NCBI GenBank assembly: GCA_958450325.1
Contig: OY288257.1
Coordinates: forward strand, 15,581,873 to 15,645,872
DNA: 64,000 nucleotides
Direction: 5' to 3'
DNA from: Agrostemma githago
Lineage: Eukaryota > Streptophyta > Magnoliopsida > Caryophyllales > Caryophyllaceae
A program made the position numbers and the translations under genes. Of this stretch, positions 21,753-33,532 are shown piece after piece. Within the stretch, counting starts at the first letter, position 1; each line of letters opens with the position of its first letter. The notes beneath the pieces are model-generated. The model ran no database searches, was not told where the DNA came from, and saw nothing but the letters and a program-made list of their open reading frames with translations.

Positions 21753-24259
21753 TGATGCGCGTCAAATTGTCGCCTATCTAACACGATCAAACAAAATTTA
21801 TAAACACGACAAACTAACTACGTAGTAGCGGTAAGTCGGGATCCATCCTCAGGGACGGTCTATGGGAAGTCGGTCGAGTCAAAGTCTAAGCACGTTTGGA
21901 CGTTTGGGGTCTATTTTTGGGGTTTTTTGGGTTGAGACTACACTAAAACGCGAAAAACTACGAAAAGCTAATCTAATAAGGAAAAGGTGTTAGGGGGAGT
22001 CAGGAATCGGAAATCGGGTTCTATGAGTCTCTGAATTATGAGTCGGTCACAAAGTCGATAAAGGGAGAATGCCACCTTTCGGTTTCTTCACCAAACTTAT
22101 CTAGATCCCGCTTTCGCGGCGAAAAAGGGTAAATCTCAAGTCAAGGTAACTCCTACCCCGAGTTTCCCCATATTAATAAGAGTGAGTCAAGGTCGATTTA
22201 GCCGTACGCTCTAAGTCAACAAAGATACAAAAACTCAAACATGATAAATCAACAAGAAAGCAACCAAACCAAAATTCCTTAATTCATATTACCCAAGATC
22301 TTCCTCCATTAACCCCCTAACAAGAAATCTACTCAAAATTCATAATGGAAACTAATAAAACAATAACAAGGAAGAAAACAACTAAAACATGCATAATAAT
22401 TAAATCTAAGGAAAACAACAACAAAACGATAAAGGAAATACGATCTAATAAATTTAACCACTAAATTAAATCTAGACGAGAGATTAAATCTAGAATGAAA
22501 TTAAATCTAACTAGAGATTAGGGAGAGGAAGAGAAATATACCGACTATGGAGGAAAACGACAATAATAAAGAAAATTGCATAAACGAATTTAAATAAGAT
22601 GAAGCTTGATGAAGATTGACAAGAGATTTGTCATTAATCCTTTGATAACCTCCAAGAATCTTCAATAAAAACTATAATTCTTTTGATTATTATAAATGAA
22701 GAGTCTTGGACACTAATTAATTAGATCTATAATAAGTGGAGATTTTTGAATTGTTACCCTCCAAAAATCTCCCTACTAATTAATCTACTAAAGACTAATA
22801 ATATTCTAATAATATAATATACTAATAATCTACTAATTTTCTACTAATGTGATTGCTTAGGTAATGTTGTAGTAGAGTGCATCTCCTCCTTAAAAATGAG
22901 GGTTTACATATATATAGAGGAGAGAAGATGTAATCAAAACCCTAATCCTCTAAGCCCAATAAGTGGCAGCCCAATAGTTCAATACCCATAAACTGCATTT
23001 CACCCTATGATTCTCATCCAGTGAAAGTTCGACTTGCGGTTTTGCATAACTCACCAACGGGCAAAACTTCGTCCTACGGTAATCCCGATTTCGCCCGATC
23101 ACTTCATAGGGTGATAAATCATCCTACACATTGACAGCGTCACTCATCCCAATTCGATTATAAGTCTCGACCCAAACTAGATCTCACCCGTCCATTCCAA
23201 TTAAATTCCTCGAGTCTCCATTCAAATGTTGGTTCCTAACTCTCGAACTCCGGATCTGGGTCGAGCCGGGTCGACACTGGAGTTTTTGTCGATGCCAGCG
23301 AAAGTCGCCGGTGAACGAAAAGAGATGAGGATGAGGTATGGTGGTCGGGTTGCTGCTGCGCGACGCTGCTGTTGTTGTTGGTCGGAGAGCAGGAGGAAGA
23401 CGGTGTTGAGGTCATGGAACGGAGGTGGAGGCGCGGCTTGTCTGAGCTCGCCGGAGTTCTACTGCTGCCGGGACGTTGTTGCTGTTGTTCTGGTGGTTCG
23501 GGGTTGTGGTTTGTGTTCGCGGCACCGGAGGTATGGTGGTGCGTAGTTGGGAAGAAGGAGGTGATGACAGAGGTGGAGGAAGGTGAGGGTGCTGGTGGTT
23601 CGTGGTTGTGTCGTGGTGGTTGATGGAGGGGAGTACGGTTATGGTGGTGGTTGGTAGGAGGGAGCACGTCGGAGATGAGGGAGGTGGAGTTTGGAGATTC
23701 TGTCGGAGGTCAGGCGAAGTGGTCGGATATATGGTGCCGGAGTTGTTGGCCGGAGGTCAGGCGAAGGGAAGAGGTGAGTGAAGATGATGGGTGTTAGTCA
23801 AGGTCAAAGTTGGGTTTGACCTTGAATTTGGGTTGAATTGAATTGGAATATAGAATGGGTTGGGTTGAATTGAGTGATTGGGTTTGTGTTGATTTGGGTT
23901 GGTTTGAGTTAGGGTTAGGATGGTGATGGAATGGATTAGGAGGGTTATGGGAATGAGATGGGTCATGGGTGATTATATGGTCAAAGGTCGAGTTTGACTT
24001 GGGGTTTGACTCGATCTCTTGACTTGGCTCCTCTCGCTTCAACTCTCCTCTTTATTCACGAACACGTACCTATAAGACAAAAACTCACAAAAGCAGTACC
24101 AAATTCTACGAAAAAAAAGATAAATACGAAAAAACCAAATTCAAACTAGAAAATATGAAATATAGTCAAAAATGAGTTATATTGATGTTAAAGCACACAA
24201 AATTGAGTCAAATACGAGTGAAAATAGGTGGTAAAACGGTCCAAATTTGCGTGTTATCA
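21753..24259 (-). mobile_element. Solo LTR (2507 bp) inserted in element F RT leader
   Basis: Begins TGATGCGCGTC and ends GTGTTATCA (TG..CA), with a perfect 5-bp target duplication TCTTC at 21748-21752 and 24260-24264. Removing it restores the KDVF-AWSYED reading of element F. Orientation is taken as minus because a TATA-like TATATATA lies at 22909-22916 on that strand and the minus-strand start TGATAACACG resembles other Athila-like LTR starts here. GC-rich open frames at 23226-23667 have no recognisable homology. No PBS or interior is present. Confidence 0.85.
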
Positions 24260-24264
24260 TCTTC

Positions 24265-25030
24265 GCATGGTCCTATGAGGACACGCCGAGGATAGACCGA
24301 GAAATAGCCGAACACCACATACCAATCAAAGACGGTGTAAGCCGGTTAAGCAAAAACTCCGCAGAATGAGACCCGAGTGGTCTCTCAAAGTCAAAGAAGA
24401 AGTCGACAAATAGTTCATATTCGGCTTCACACAAGTGTCTGAAAATCCGGACTGGGTTGCGAACATCGTGCCGGTACCTAAAAAGGATGGTAAGGTGCAC
24501 ATATGCGTGGATTTTCGGGATCTTAACCAGGCGAGCCCGAAATATGATTTTCCATTACCACACATTGATATACTGGTGGACAACACCACCTGATCATGCC
24601 CTTCTATCCTTTATGGATGGATACGCCGAGTACAACCAGATCGAAATGGCAGAAGAAAGCATGAGTAAAACCACCTTCACTACACCTTGGGGTACTTATT
24701 GCTACAGTGTCATGATGTTCGGCCTCATTAATGTCGGGCCCAGTTATCAACAGACCGCTACAACCTTATTACATGATATGATGCAGATGGAAGTAGAGGT
24801 TTATGTGGACAATATGATCGTCAAATCCAAGAGCCGGGAAGGGCACATCATCGCCCTAAGAAAATTCTTTCCTCGACTTCGCAAATACAACATGAGGCTA
24901 AACCCTCAAAAATGCAGTTTCGAGGTAACATCTGGCAAATTACTGGGTCACATCGTTAGCCAGCGTAGTATCGAGGTCGATCCAGCAAAAATCAAAGCCA
25001 TTACCGAAATGCCACCTCAACCCGGTTTGT
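24265..25030 (+). pseudogene. Element F reverse transcriptase (inactive)
   Basis: After a degraded leader the frame from 24457 gives HALLSFMDGYAEYNQIEMAE (motif A), FTTPWGTYCYSVMMFGL, and VEVYVDNMIVKSK, where the second catalytic Asp of YVDD is Asn. NMRLNPQKCSFEVTSGKLLG and VDPAKIKAITEMP follow, joining directly to PQPGLSLS. Compared with element E about 80 residues of connection are missing. The repeated MPP/PP text at the joint suggests a microhomology deletion. Confidence 0.85.
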
Positions 25031-25900
25031 CTCTATCATTATATCTAACAATGACCGAGACATCCATGGGGGCTATGCTGGCGCAGACGGTTGACTCGAA
25101 AGAACGACTCATCTACTACATTAGCAAGAAATTCCTAGAGTATGAGAGCAAATATAACATGCTCGAGAAAACATGCATGCCTAGCGCTAGTCTGGGCCAA
25201 CAAAAAGTTTCGGCGTTATATGCTCAGCTACGAAGTCCAGGTATTATCCAGGATGGATCCCATCAAATACCTATTCGAAAAGTGTATCCGCAACGGCAAG
25301 ATATCTAGGTGGACTCTAATGTTTGCAGAGTTCGACCTAAAGTTTGTGCCACTAAGCTAAAAGCTTGTAAGGGCCGGGTAGTAGCCTAGTTTCTCGCCGA
25401 TAGTCCTGTAACTGAAGAAGGACACACCAATACTAGGTCCTTCCCAGATGAAGACATATTCCATACCGATACAGAAACATGGGATTTATACCTCGATGGG
25501 GCGTCCAACTTCCGAGGGTTCGGAGTCGGGATTCTTTTAATTTCGCCAAAAGGGGAGCATACTCCCGTATCCATTAAGCTGGAATTTGATGTAACTAATA
25601 ATGCCGCTGAATACGAAGCATGCATCCATGGGTTACAAGCCGCCGCCGATTTAGGGATCGCAAATCTCCGGGTACACGGCGACTCATCCTTGTTTATCAA
25701 TCAGGCTCTCCGGAAGTGGAAAACTCGGAACGCCTACCTCGTGGCCTACCAGGCGCGAGTAAGGGTGCTCGAGAAGCAATTCCAATATGCAGAGTATATA
25801 CTTGCCTCGGGTAGAAAACCAGTACACAGATGCACTTTCCAAATTGGCATCTCTTCTGAACATCCCCGACCACCTGACTAGTATGCCAATTTGCGTCGAA
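25031..25900 (+). pseudogene. Element F RNase H region (frameshifted)
   Basis: The frame starting with TETSMGAMLAQTVDSKERLIYY ends at 25308. A second frame (about 25300-25800) carries YLDGASNFRGFGVGILLIS (D), NNAAEYEACIHGL (E) and HGDSSLFINQA (D). Another frame provides YTDALSKLASLL (D). All four RNase H catalytic positions can be found, but in different frames. Confidence 0.75.
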
Positions 25901-27196
25901 AGGCGGTACGAACTGGCATACGTCCACGCCATCGAAGATATTGAAATAGGTGATCCCGAACCTTGGTGTCAAACTATTTTGACATACATGTCGACGGGAG
26001 AATATCCTCCCGAAACCGACGGTCGGGCCAAGAAAGCTCTGCGAAGGCTAGCTACCCAATTTATTTGCACTGATGACGGGCAGGTATATAAAAAGACAGC
26101 GCAGGGGGCTCATCTCCTATGCATCGACAAAATAAAGGCCGAAAAAGTTATGGCGGAAGTACATGACGGTGAGTTTGGTCCGATATGAATGCTCAGATGC
26201 TAATCCGAAAAATCACGAGGCTTGGGTACTACTGGAATAATATGGAAACCGACTATAGACATTACGTCAAACATTGCCATAACTGTCAAATCTTCGCCAA
26301 TGTGCAACACATGCCATCGTCTTTATTATACACCATGATGTCACCATGGCCATTCTCGACATGGGTAATCGACATAATCGAAAAGGTAAACCCCTCCGGT
26401 TCAGGTAGACACTGCTTCATCTTGGTAGCCACCGACTACTTCAACAAATGGGTCGAGTCCGAATCCTACCATGTTTTGAACGCTAAACACGTCGCCAAGT
26501 TCATCCAAAACAAAATCATATGCCGATACGGGATCCCACATGAATTCATCGGTGATCATGAGACCCATTTCCAAGCCGAACCGGCAGCTTTGCTAACCAA
26601 GTACGAAATCCAGAGGCATGCACACTCACCCTACCGTCCCCTAACAGATGGACCGGTAGCCAAGAAGAAAATTATCACCATAGTCAAAAAGTTGACTGAT
26701 AATTACCGAGAATGGTCCGACAAAATGCCTTTTACTCTATGGGGATACTGGACATCAATCCGCACCGCAACCAGTGCAATACCCTATTATCTGACATACG
26801 AGACAATCTGCACCGCAACCGGTACCATCCCTCAAAATTCTATTAGAAATCCAAGTACCTGAAGCAGATTGGGTCCAAGCGTGATATGACTCGCTAGTTA
26901 TATTAGACGAACGGCGATCCCGTGCCCTCAATAGTATTCAGGTGTACCAGAAAAGAATACAGTGGGCCTTTAACAAGAGAGTTAGGCCAAGGCATATCAA
27001 GGAAGGGGATTTAGTCCTCAAATCTGTTCGAGCTCTATTACTAGTTGACCCGCGTGGAAAGTTCAAACCCAACTAGGCCGGGCCATATCTGATGAAAACA
27101 TTTCTATCAGGAGGTCCCGTGAAACTGACATACTTGGACGGGAATAACTTCACCAATCCTCCCAACCTAGACCAGCTGAAAAGCTACTACCCCTGA
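25900..27196 (+). pseudogene. Element F integrase (catalytic Glu lost)
   Basis: The zinc-binding HHCC region ends in HYVKHCHNCQIFANVQHMP, interrupted by a TGA at 26186-26188. The core has STWVIDII (first Asp) and FIGDHETHF (second Asp). The third catalytic position, TNGAIEAANK in element E, reads TDGPVAKKK here, so Glu is lost. The C-terminal part is in another frame and ends LKSYYP then TGA. It cannot catalyse integration. Confidence 0.85.
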
Positions 27197-27470
27197 TACT
27201 TTCTCAATGTCATTTGAAAAAGTTTATCAAAATTATCTTTTCAAACATAAAATTTCGAAAAACAAGTCAATAAGCTAGGATTGTTTATCTTACTGCCATA
27301 CACTTCTCAAACCATTAGTCTTGGTGTATTTCGAGATTGCAAATTTATAAAAGCTTCAACTACGTCTGGTTTGATTCCACTAACTGTGGATACGTAGGCA
27401 GCCCCTCACAAAGAGCCAACCACCGCAATCGCGAAAAAGGACAGGAACAGTTTAATTAATAAAAAAAACT
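27197..27470 (+). other. Element F post-pol 3' region with conserved block
   Basis: CTACGTCTGGTTTGATTCCA and TGTGGATACGTAGGCAGCC (27358-27403) match the corresponding sites in elements A, C and E. An A-rich tract precedes the LTR. Confidence 0.8.
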
Positions 27471-28768
27471 TTTAGACACCCAGATTTGGACCTGGTGGCT
27501 GCAGGAGTGCCCAACAAACACCCGATGACGATCGGACTACAACGCGACGCGAGAATGCAATGTTTTAGATAGTTTTTCTATAGAACGAATCAAATAATTA
27601 CTCTAAAAGATTAAATTAACATCAAGGCAGCCTTAGTCGTGCCATTACGGTCGCATAGACACTAATTAGAGTCAATTCCGACATCGGGACTCTGAATTGG
27701 TCCCGAAATACGAACCGAGTCAGCACCGCGCCAAGTGAACCTCGGGATGCACACCCGAGGCCCACTATAGCACCATGGCGCTAGGTCAAAAAGGGGGAAA
27801 ACTTAGTCTCCAAGTCATGAATAATACGCACACTCTCGGTTTTGGAAAGTATCAAAATCATATCTTCAAATTTCCGAGCGCCTCGCTTCAGGCGTCTCAA
27901 GCTTCACACGCCTAAGCCCAGGTGCCTAAGTTTTGGTGCGCCTGGATTCAAGCGTCCATCCGGTCGACGTGAGCCGAAAACAACCATAAATACCCCCATC
28001 ATTCGACACAACATCTTCCCTTCTCTCTTCACTCGTTAAGAGTTTCTCGCTTGGGCACGCACTCCGACAACCCAAAGCAAACAATCCACTCGATCGTAGT
28101 CCCGATAAGCAAAATCGACGCTACTCCTCACCTTCGAGCACTCCACTCGATCCCGAGGTGCCTATGTTCGACTAGCTACTCCGAGTCTAGTAACAGAGTT
28201 CTGCTTGATTAGCCGCAAAACCCACAAATAGTAACGAAGTTCTGCCGGATTAGCCGCAGAAAGGGCCAACGGTAACGGAACTCTACCAAAATCACCAGGC
28301 GAGCTAGGAGGATCTGCCTTTCGAAGTTGAATCGTCACTAGGTTGTCATCTAAACAAAACTTTACATTCTCGCACTTTTATTATGCACTATGATAATGTC
28401 AAACGTGGATTCTAGGTCCACGACACGTACTAAAGCACGTAACGTCCCAACTTCAACCATAAGCACTAAAGCACTCTAAATAGACCCGAGTAGTTCCGAG
28501 ATCCGTTCTCAACTATCCATGCATCGTGTCTCGTTTAGCGTATACTCTGAGGGTGCAACTCCTCACTATGTGATTTACTTACATTCACATTTACAACTTT
28601 CGTATGATTTCGGGCTTTTATGAACTAATAATCGCATACTAAATCACCTAACACGGAAGTCAAAACGTAAACAAGCTAAAACTGAACAAAGCGATGGTCG
28701 GGTTCCGTATTAGTCCCGGTGCTCACCTTACGAGGTTCGATGCATCCCTACTAATACCGAGCCGATGC
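27471..28768 (+). repeat. Element F 3' LTR (partial, cut by gap)
   Basis: Starts TTTAGACACCC, related to TGTAGACACCC of A and C, and shares ACACCCGATGAYGATCGGAC near the start. TATA-like ATAAATA lies at 27986-27992. It is truncated by the N gap. Confidence 0.75.
27877..27992 (+). promoter_or_regulatory. Element F LTR promoter: GGCGCCT-type repeat array upstream of TATA
   Basis: Degenerate GCGCCTC, AGGCGTC, CACGCCTAAG, AGGTGCCTAAG, GTGCGCCTGG and AAGCGTCC half-sites in both directions fill 27877-27956. The TATA at 27986 is 29 bases further on. The palindromes are imperfect here. Confidence 0.5.
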
Positions 28769-28968
28769 NNNNNNNNNNNNNNNNNNNNNNNNNNNNNNNN
28801 NNNNNNNNNNNNNNNNNNNNNNNNNNNNNNNNNNNNNNNNNNNNNNNNNNNNNNNNNNNNNNNNNNNNNNNNNNNNNNNNNNNNNNNNNNNNNNNNNNNN
28901 NNNNNNNNNNNNNNNNNNNNNNNNNNNNNNNNNNNNNNNNNNNNNNNNNNNNNNNNNNNNNNNNNNNN
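28769..28968. other. Assembly gap, 200 N
   Basis: Exactly 200 N, probably a placeholder length. Sequence on either side belongs to different elements (F LTR; D gag). Confidence 0.98.
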
Positions 28969-28984
28969 AACTGGACAGGTCGAT

Positions 28985-30129
28985 CATCAGAGGCCTAACC
29001 TTAACCTCACCCCTGCCCAAGTTGCACAGACTGCTTCCTTCTTCTTAGCCATGCTAAATCAAGAGTTCACGCCGGAAGATCTGGTGGGCCGGATTGCTAC
29101 GACCCCCAGGCACCCGCACTTTGAGAGTGCTGAGGGGGATGGGGGCACGAAGCGGACCGCCGCTAGGAATGTCTAGAGAAAGGCGAGGAAAACAGCTCAG
29201 GGGTATGTACAGGCCAAGAGACGCATTATAGCCGGCGACCAGGTGCCACCCACTCAGTAGCAAGCGTTTTCCATACACACCACCGAGTCCACAGCAGCTG
29301 TCGAAAAATAAGGAATATCCCAGGAGCTTCAGGATCGGATGAGACACAGGGATCCAGCCTCGAAGCGTCTAGGAGAGAAGCAGAGTGGAGTCTTTTCCAG
29401 GCTGACACCTGCCCCAGAGCCACAGCAAGCATCAGAGCTATCCAGGAGCATGCAGTCTAGGCTCAACAATGAACAACCACTGGGACCAAGGCACTGCCAG
29501 GGTGATGACCTCGAGCCGCCCCAGGGGAAACGACCTCGGCGCCTCTCCCCTATAAGGGAGGATGAGGCTATGAGTAGGCATGCGCCCAGGCACCGCTCCT
29601 CCAGTAGTGGAAAACCGACCCCTGACAAATGGGATGACTACGATTACTACTCGCCAGGGAGCCGGTCGAAAATGATGGGCAGGCCTACCAAGACTCCACT
29701 CCATTCTGAGGTTCAGGGGTACCCCACCCCAAAAATTAAAATGCCCTATGTCAAGTTTGATGGGACCTCTGACCCCGAGGACCACCTGACGGCATACGAA
29801 AGTCATATGGGGATGTACGATGCCGATGATGCGGTTTGGTGCAAGATTTTCCCACCACCCTGGTTGGTCTAGCTCAAGGATGGTTCAGGGACCTGCCGCA
29901 GGGATCAATCAGTTACTTCATAGAGTTAGCCGAGGCCTTCCTGGATCAGTATGCAGGGAACAAAAGACGTAGGCTGACTCGTTTTGACCTGATGACTCTT
30001 AGACAGAAGAAGGGTGAGACTATCAGAGATTACCTGAAGAGGTTTGACCTGGCTTTCCAGCAGGTCAGGAAAATCGATGATCCGACGGCAGCGTACGTCC
30101 TGACCAGTTCCTACTCCCTGGAGAGATGA
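28985..30129 (+). pseudogene. Element D gag, N-terminal and core parts (frameshifted)
   Basis: Reading starts with NLTPAQVAQTASFFLAMLN and has stops at about 29174-29262. It continues from 29339 in an Arg/Ser/Pro-rich linker and then PYVKFDGTSDPEDHLTAYES, the start of the retrotransposon gag core. Near 29840 the frame shifts, and the core continues as LAQGWFRDLPQGSISYFIEL and KKGETIRDYLKRFDLAFQQV. This capsid-like domain assembles the particle. At least two stops and two shifts make it non-functional. Confidence 0.85.
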
Positions 30130-31340
30130 AAAATCAAATGATCAGGGCCCAGCCAGAAACCCTGGCGAAGGCTCGAAAGATAGCTGAAGGTTTCATGCTG
30201 CAGGACGAGTTCCACAGCCTGCCGGATACCCCCGCGGGACCTTCCAGGCCACAGGGGGGACCGCAGGGTGGACGCGGCAAGGGCGATACAGTAGGGAAGC
30301 CAAGAACAGAAGGAGGTGACACCCCGAAAAGGGAGCGTGCAGTGTACCAGCCAAGATTTGACAGCTACACAGCTCTCAACAAATCCAGGGCTGAGATATT
30401 TGAGCTGGAAAAAGAAATAACCAAATGGAACAGTCCGAGTAAGCCACGCAGCCCGAAGGGTGATCCGAAAAAGTTCTGCATATTCCATGATTGTGTAGGA
30501 CACACCACTGAAGAGTGCCGCCATCTAAAGGATGAGATTGAGAAGCTCATCAGAAATGGCTGGCTGAGCAACTACGCTGCAAGGAACAAAGGTCAGAAAA
30601 CCGTGACAGACAAACCTGAGAGCTCAACGCAAGACCGTATGATAATCCATGTAATATCAGAGAACGCTGAAGGTCAGACAAGTAGGAGAGGCCAAAAAAG
30701 GCAAATCCGAGAGCTAAGGAACCAGATCTGCTATGCTGAGAGGGTGGGAAGCCCAACAGGCCTGACCCTGAGCATCACTACCCAGGATGCAGGGCGGGTA
30801 ATTTACCCCCACAGCGACCCTCTGGTATTATCTCTTGTCATTAGCAACCACATTGTAAGAAGGTGCATGGTGGACACCGGCGCCTACACCAACTTACTAA
30901 ACAAAGAAGAATTTGATAAAATGAACCTGGAAAAAAGGCACCTCAAGCCCGCCCCTGGATCGTTATACGGGTTCAGCGGGGCGTGGATCCTTCCAATGGG
31001 AGTCATCGAACTGCCAGTGACGTTCAGGGAAGGCGCCTCAGCCAGAAATATCCGCGTGTCGTTCGTTGATGTTGATGCAAAGTCTGCATATAATGCTGTG
31101 ATAGGAAGAGCCACCCTGGACGAGATTGAGGCTGACATATCAATCAGAGCGCTGACCATAGCTTACGTTACAGATTTTTGTATGGAAGGGAAGGTGCATC
31201 GTGACCAGGAGTCAAACGGCAGTGCTACTCTGTTGCCCTGCGCTCCCACGAAACAGAGCGAAAGGGTAAGCGAAAAGCAGACAGTTCCCCCAGCAGGGAA
31301 GGGGAGATTCCAACTGGCCAGCAGGGAGCGACCACCTTGA
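30126..31340 (+). CDS. Element D gag C-terminus plus aspartic protease (404 codons, open)
   Basis: The open frame begins KNQMIRAQPETLAKARKIAE (gag helix). A Gly/Arg-rich linker and the knuckle CIFHDCVGHTTEECRHLK follow at residues ~118-135, and then the retropepsin motif CMVDTGAYTNLL at residues ~248-259 with intact DTG. The protease body SFVDVDAKSAYNAVIGRATL follows. The frame shifts after KVHRDQE, so the last ~40 residues are out of frame. The start codon is not meaningful because this is an internal part of a gag-pro polyprotein. The protease core looks intact although the element is not. Confidence 0.85.
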   Translation: MKNQMIRAQPETLAKARKIAEGFMLQDEFHSLPDTPAGPSRPQGGPQGGRGKGDTVGKPRTEGGDTPKRERAVYQPRFDSYTALNKSRAEIFELEKEITKWNSPSKPRSPKGDPKKFCIFHDCVGHTTEECRHLKDEIEKLIRNGWLSNYAARNKGQKTVTDKPESSTQDRMIIHVISENAEGQTSRRGQKRQIRELRNQICYAERVGSPTGLTLSITTQDAGRVIYPHSDPLVLSLVISNHIVRRCMVDTGAYTNLLNKEEFDKMNLEKRHLKPAPGSLYGFSGAWILPMGVIELPVTFREGASARNIRVSFVDVDAKSAYNAVIGRATLDEIEADISIRALTIAYVTDFCMEGKVHRDQESNGSATLLPCAPTKQSERVSEKQTVPPAGKGRFQLASRERPP

Positions 31341-31882
31341 ACCTGGGGAGGAGAGCATGCAGGTGGAACTAGAACCAGGAAGGCAGGTCCTCATCGGGGC
31401 CGACCTGGAAAGTTCCTACCGTGAAGAATTGATTAAGGTCTTGAGAGACAACAGGGATGTGTTTGCCTACTCGGCAGACGAGATGCCAGGATTGGATCCG
31501 GCCCACATTGTTCACAAGCTGAACGTGAGCCCGGAGGCCCGCCCTGTAAAACAGAAGAAAAGGAATATGTCTGCAGAAAAGGATCAGGCCATCAAGGAGG
31601 AGATCGAGAAATTCTTGAAAGCCGATTTCATACAGAGTTGCGATTACCCTGAATGGCTGGCTAACGTGGCAATGGTGAAGAAATCCTCAGGCGCCTGGAG
31701 GATGTGTGTCGACTTCACCAACCTCAACAAAGCGTGCCCTAAGGATTGCTATCCCCTACCAAGAATCGATCAGCTGGTAGATGCCACCAGTGGATACTCC
31801 ATGCTTAGTTTCTTAGACGCCTTTTCAGGCTATCATCAAGTATATCTCTGGCAGCCGGACCGGGTGAAATGCGCGTTCATCA
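31341..31882 (+). pseudogene. Element D reverse transcriptase, N-terminal half
   Basis: From about 31357: DNRDVFAYSADEMPGLDPAH, KQKKRNMSAEKDQAIKEEIE, GAWRMCVDFTNLNKACPKDC, and motif A SMLSFLDAFSGYHQVYLWQ, open to KCAFI where element B begins (target CATCA 31878-31882). Unlike element G, motif A is intact and there is no stop. The RT is cut in two by the insertion. Confidence 0.88.
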
Positions 31883-33515
31883 TGATGGGAGGGATTTTGC
31901 CGTGGATCCCCACCGGTCAATAAATAACCAACTACACCTAACACGTAGATAGGGGAAGTCGGGTCGAATCCACGGGGACGGTAAGAGGCGTCTAGACTAA
32001 GGTCACCTAAACACAAAACTAGGTCAACGAACTAAGATAAACTAGAATGATAAGAAAGGAAGAAGGCTAAGACTATGACTAAGGTGACGGAGAAAACGAA
32101 TAAGAAACAGGGCTAGGATTAGGTCGGGTTCAAGGGTGATAGAATGATCGAGGAAGAGCAAAGGTGAAGGGGTAGTCGGGTTATCTAGGTGTAGTCCGGG
32201 CTCTCGCTACGTAGACCGACCTAGAGGTTTCTCGCTCTCGCGCAAGAACCCATCCTAGCGACACACATGACAAACGGGGTTACTAGCGCGCTTTCGTAGC
32301 CTAGGTTATGTCCGGGCTCTCGCTACGTAGACCGACCTAGAGGTCATCCTCACCACGCTCTCGCTACTAATGAGGGAACCAAAGCTACGAGCAAACAACC
32401 ACCCACAAGAGAAAAGGCAAGAAAAACAAGCATATGCATATACATGTCATTCAAGCATTTCATCAAACATGTTCCATGCATCTAACCAAGAGGCAACCAA
32501 AACTTCCACTAACATCTTAAACAAATCCTTAATCATCCATTAAACCACCAAATCCCCCTACTAACCCTAGCAAGAGAACTACTCAAACATAACTAAACTA
32601 TTCCTAACCATAAAAAGATGAATCAACACAAACAACAAAACATACATAAAGAAACTAGCAAGAACAATGAACAACAATCAAAGATTAAAACTTGAAACAT
32701 TAAACAATGATTAGGAGTAAAAGTAATAAGAAGATTATACCTACTAACAAGAGGAAGAAAGATTGAAACTTGTATTAATAAGAAAAACCCAAAACAATCT
32801 CCCAAGGTTGTCAATCTTGGTTGAATCTTGATGAATTCCCTTAATAAAAGAGCTAAACTAAGATTAACGATAAACTAAAGACTAATCTACACTAATCTAT
32901 GCTAATCTATAGTAGTCTAGGGTTTAATGGGTAATGAAGAACTTAACATAAGATTACAAGAGGGGGGTATATATAGGGTTACAAGAGTGAAGGAGAAGAA
33001 AGGAGTCGACGCGGGTCTGAACTGGCCCCTTCCCGGTCGGGAAGAGGTGTTCCCGGTCGGGAAGGGTCCTTTCCCGGTCAAAAAGCCCCTTTTCTCGGTC
33101 GGGATGGACTCCAAATAGCAGCAGTTCAATTCGCACCTTCCTTCCCGGTCGGGAAGGCATTATCCCGACCGGGAAGGACCTTGTAGGCCTCTTTTAAGAT
33201 CTTTTTGGTCCCTCCTTGCTTCTCATGGGCTTCCCACCGATTCTCGGGGCTCGGAATTGAGCCTAAGGGGCTCGGGAATGGGTCCCAAGGTCTCGGGATC
33301 GCATCCAAGGCATCGAGTGATCGTTCCTTCTCTTCGTTGGCTCTAAAAGTGTATGAAACGAGTCGGAATCGTTCCAATTCTTCATGTATGGTCTCGGGAA
33401 CCTAAAACGAACTAAAGGAAGCATAAGTAACTTATAAACCTCTCCCAAGGAGCGATTCCACAAGGAAAACGGGACCAAAACACAACAAATTAGGCACTAC
33501 AAACTACACTTATCA
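31883..33515 (-). repeat. Element B 3' LTR (minus strand)
   Basis: Near-identical to 38163-39779, plus about 27 bases near 33250 that the other copy lacks. TATA at 32968-32975; palindromes at 33030-33175. Confidence 0.93.
32968..33175 (-). promoter_or_regulatory. Element B 3' LTR promoter with the same palindrome array
   Basis: Copies at 33030-33043, 33050-33063, a half copy near 33070, 33092-33105, 33142-33155 and 33162-33175, with TATATATA at 32968-32975. Same order as the other LTR. Confidence 0.8.
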
Positions 33516-33532
33516 ACTCCCCCACACTTATC
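33516..33532 (-). promoter_or_regulatory. Element B polypurine tract
   Basis: Minus strand GATAAGTGTGGGGGAGT abuts the 3' LTR. A second near copy, TTTAAGTGTGGGGGAGC, lies inside the element at 35260-35276; internal extra purine tracts are common in Athila elements. Confidence 0.8.

Larger units (their letters stand above)
21575..28768 (+). mobile_element. Element F: decayed Tat/Ogre-like Ty3/gypsy retrotransposon, 3' part
   Basis: Pol homology begins in the RT leader (21575-21752), is interrupted by a solo LTR (21753-24259), and resumes through RT, RNase H and integrase to a stop at 27196. A conserved 3' block and the 3' LTR start (27471) follow. It is the plus-strand sister of element E. 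Lesions: stops in the RT leader, YVDN instead of YVDD, a deletion in the connection, several frame changes, and loss of the integrase glutamate. The 5' half is absent and the LTR is cut by the assembly gap. Confidence 0.88.

Noticed and set aside
23226..23667. GC-rich open frames up to 143 codons inside the solo LTR
   Set aside because: Open in several frames at once, low-complexity His/Pro/Ser or Gly/Val/Arg products. The composition explains them.
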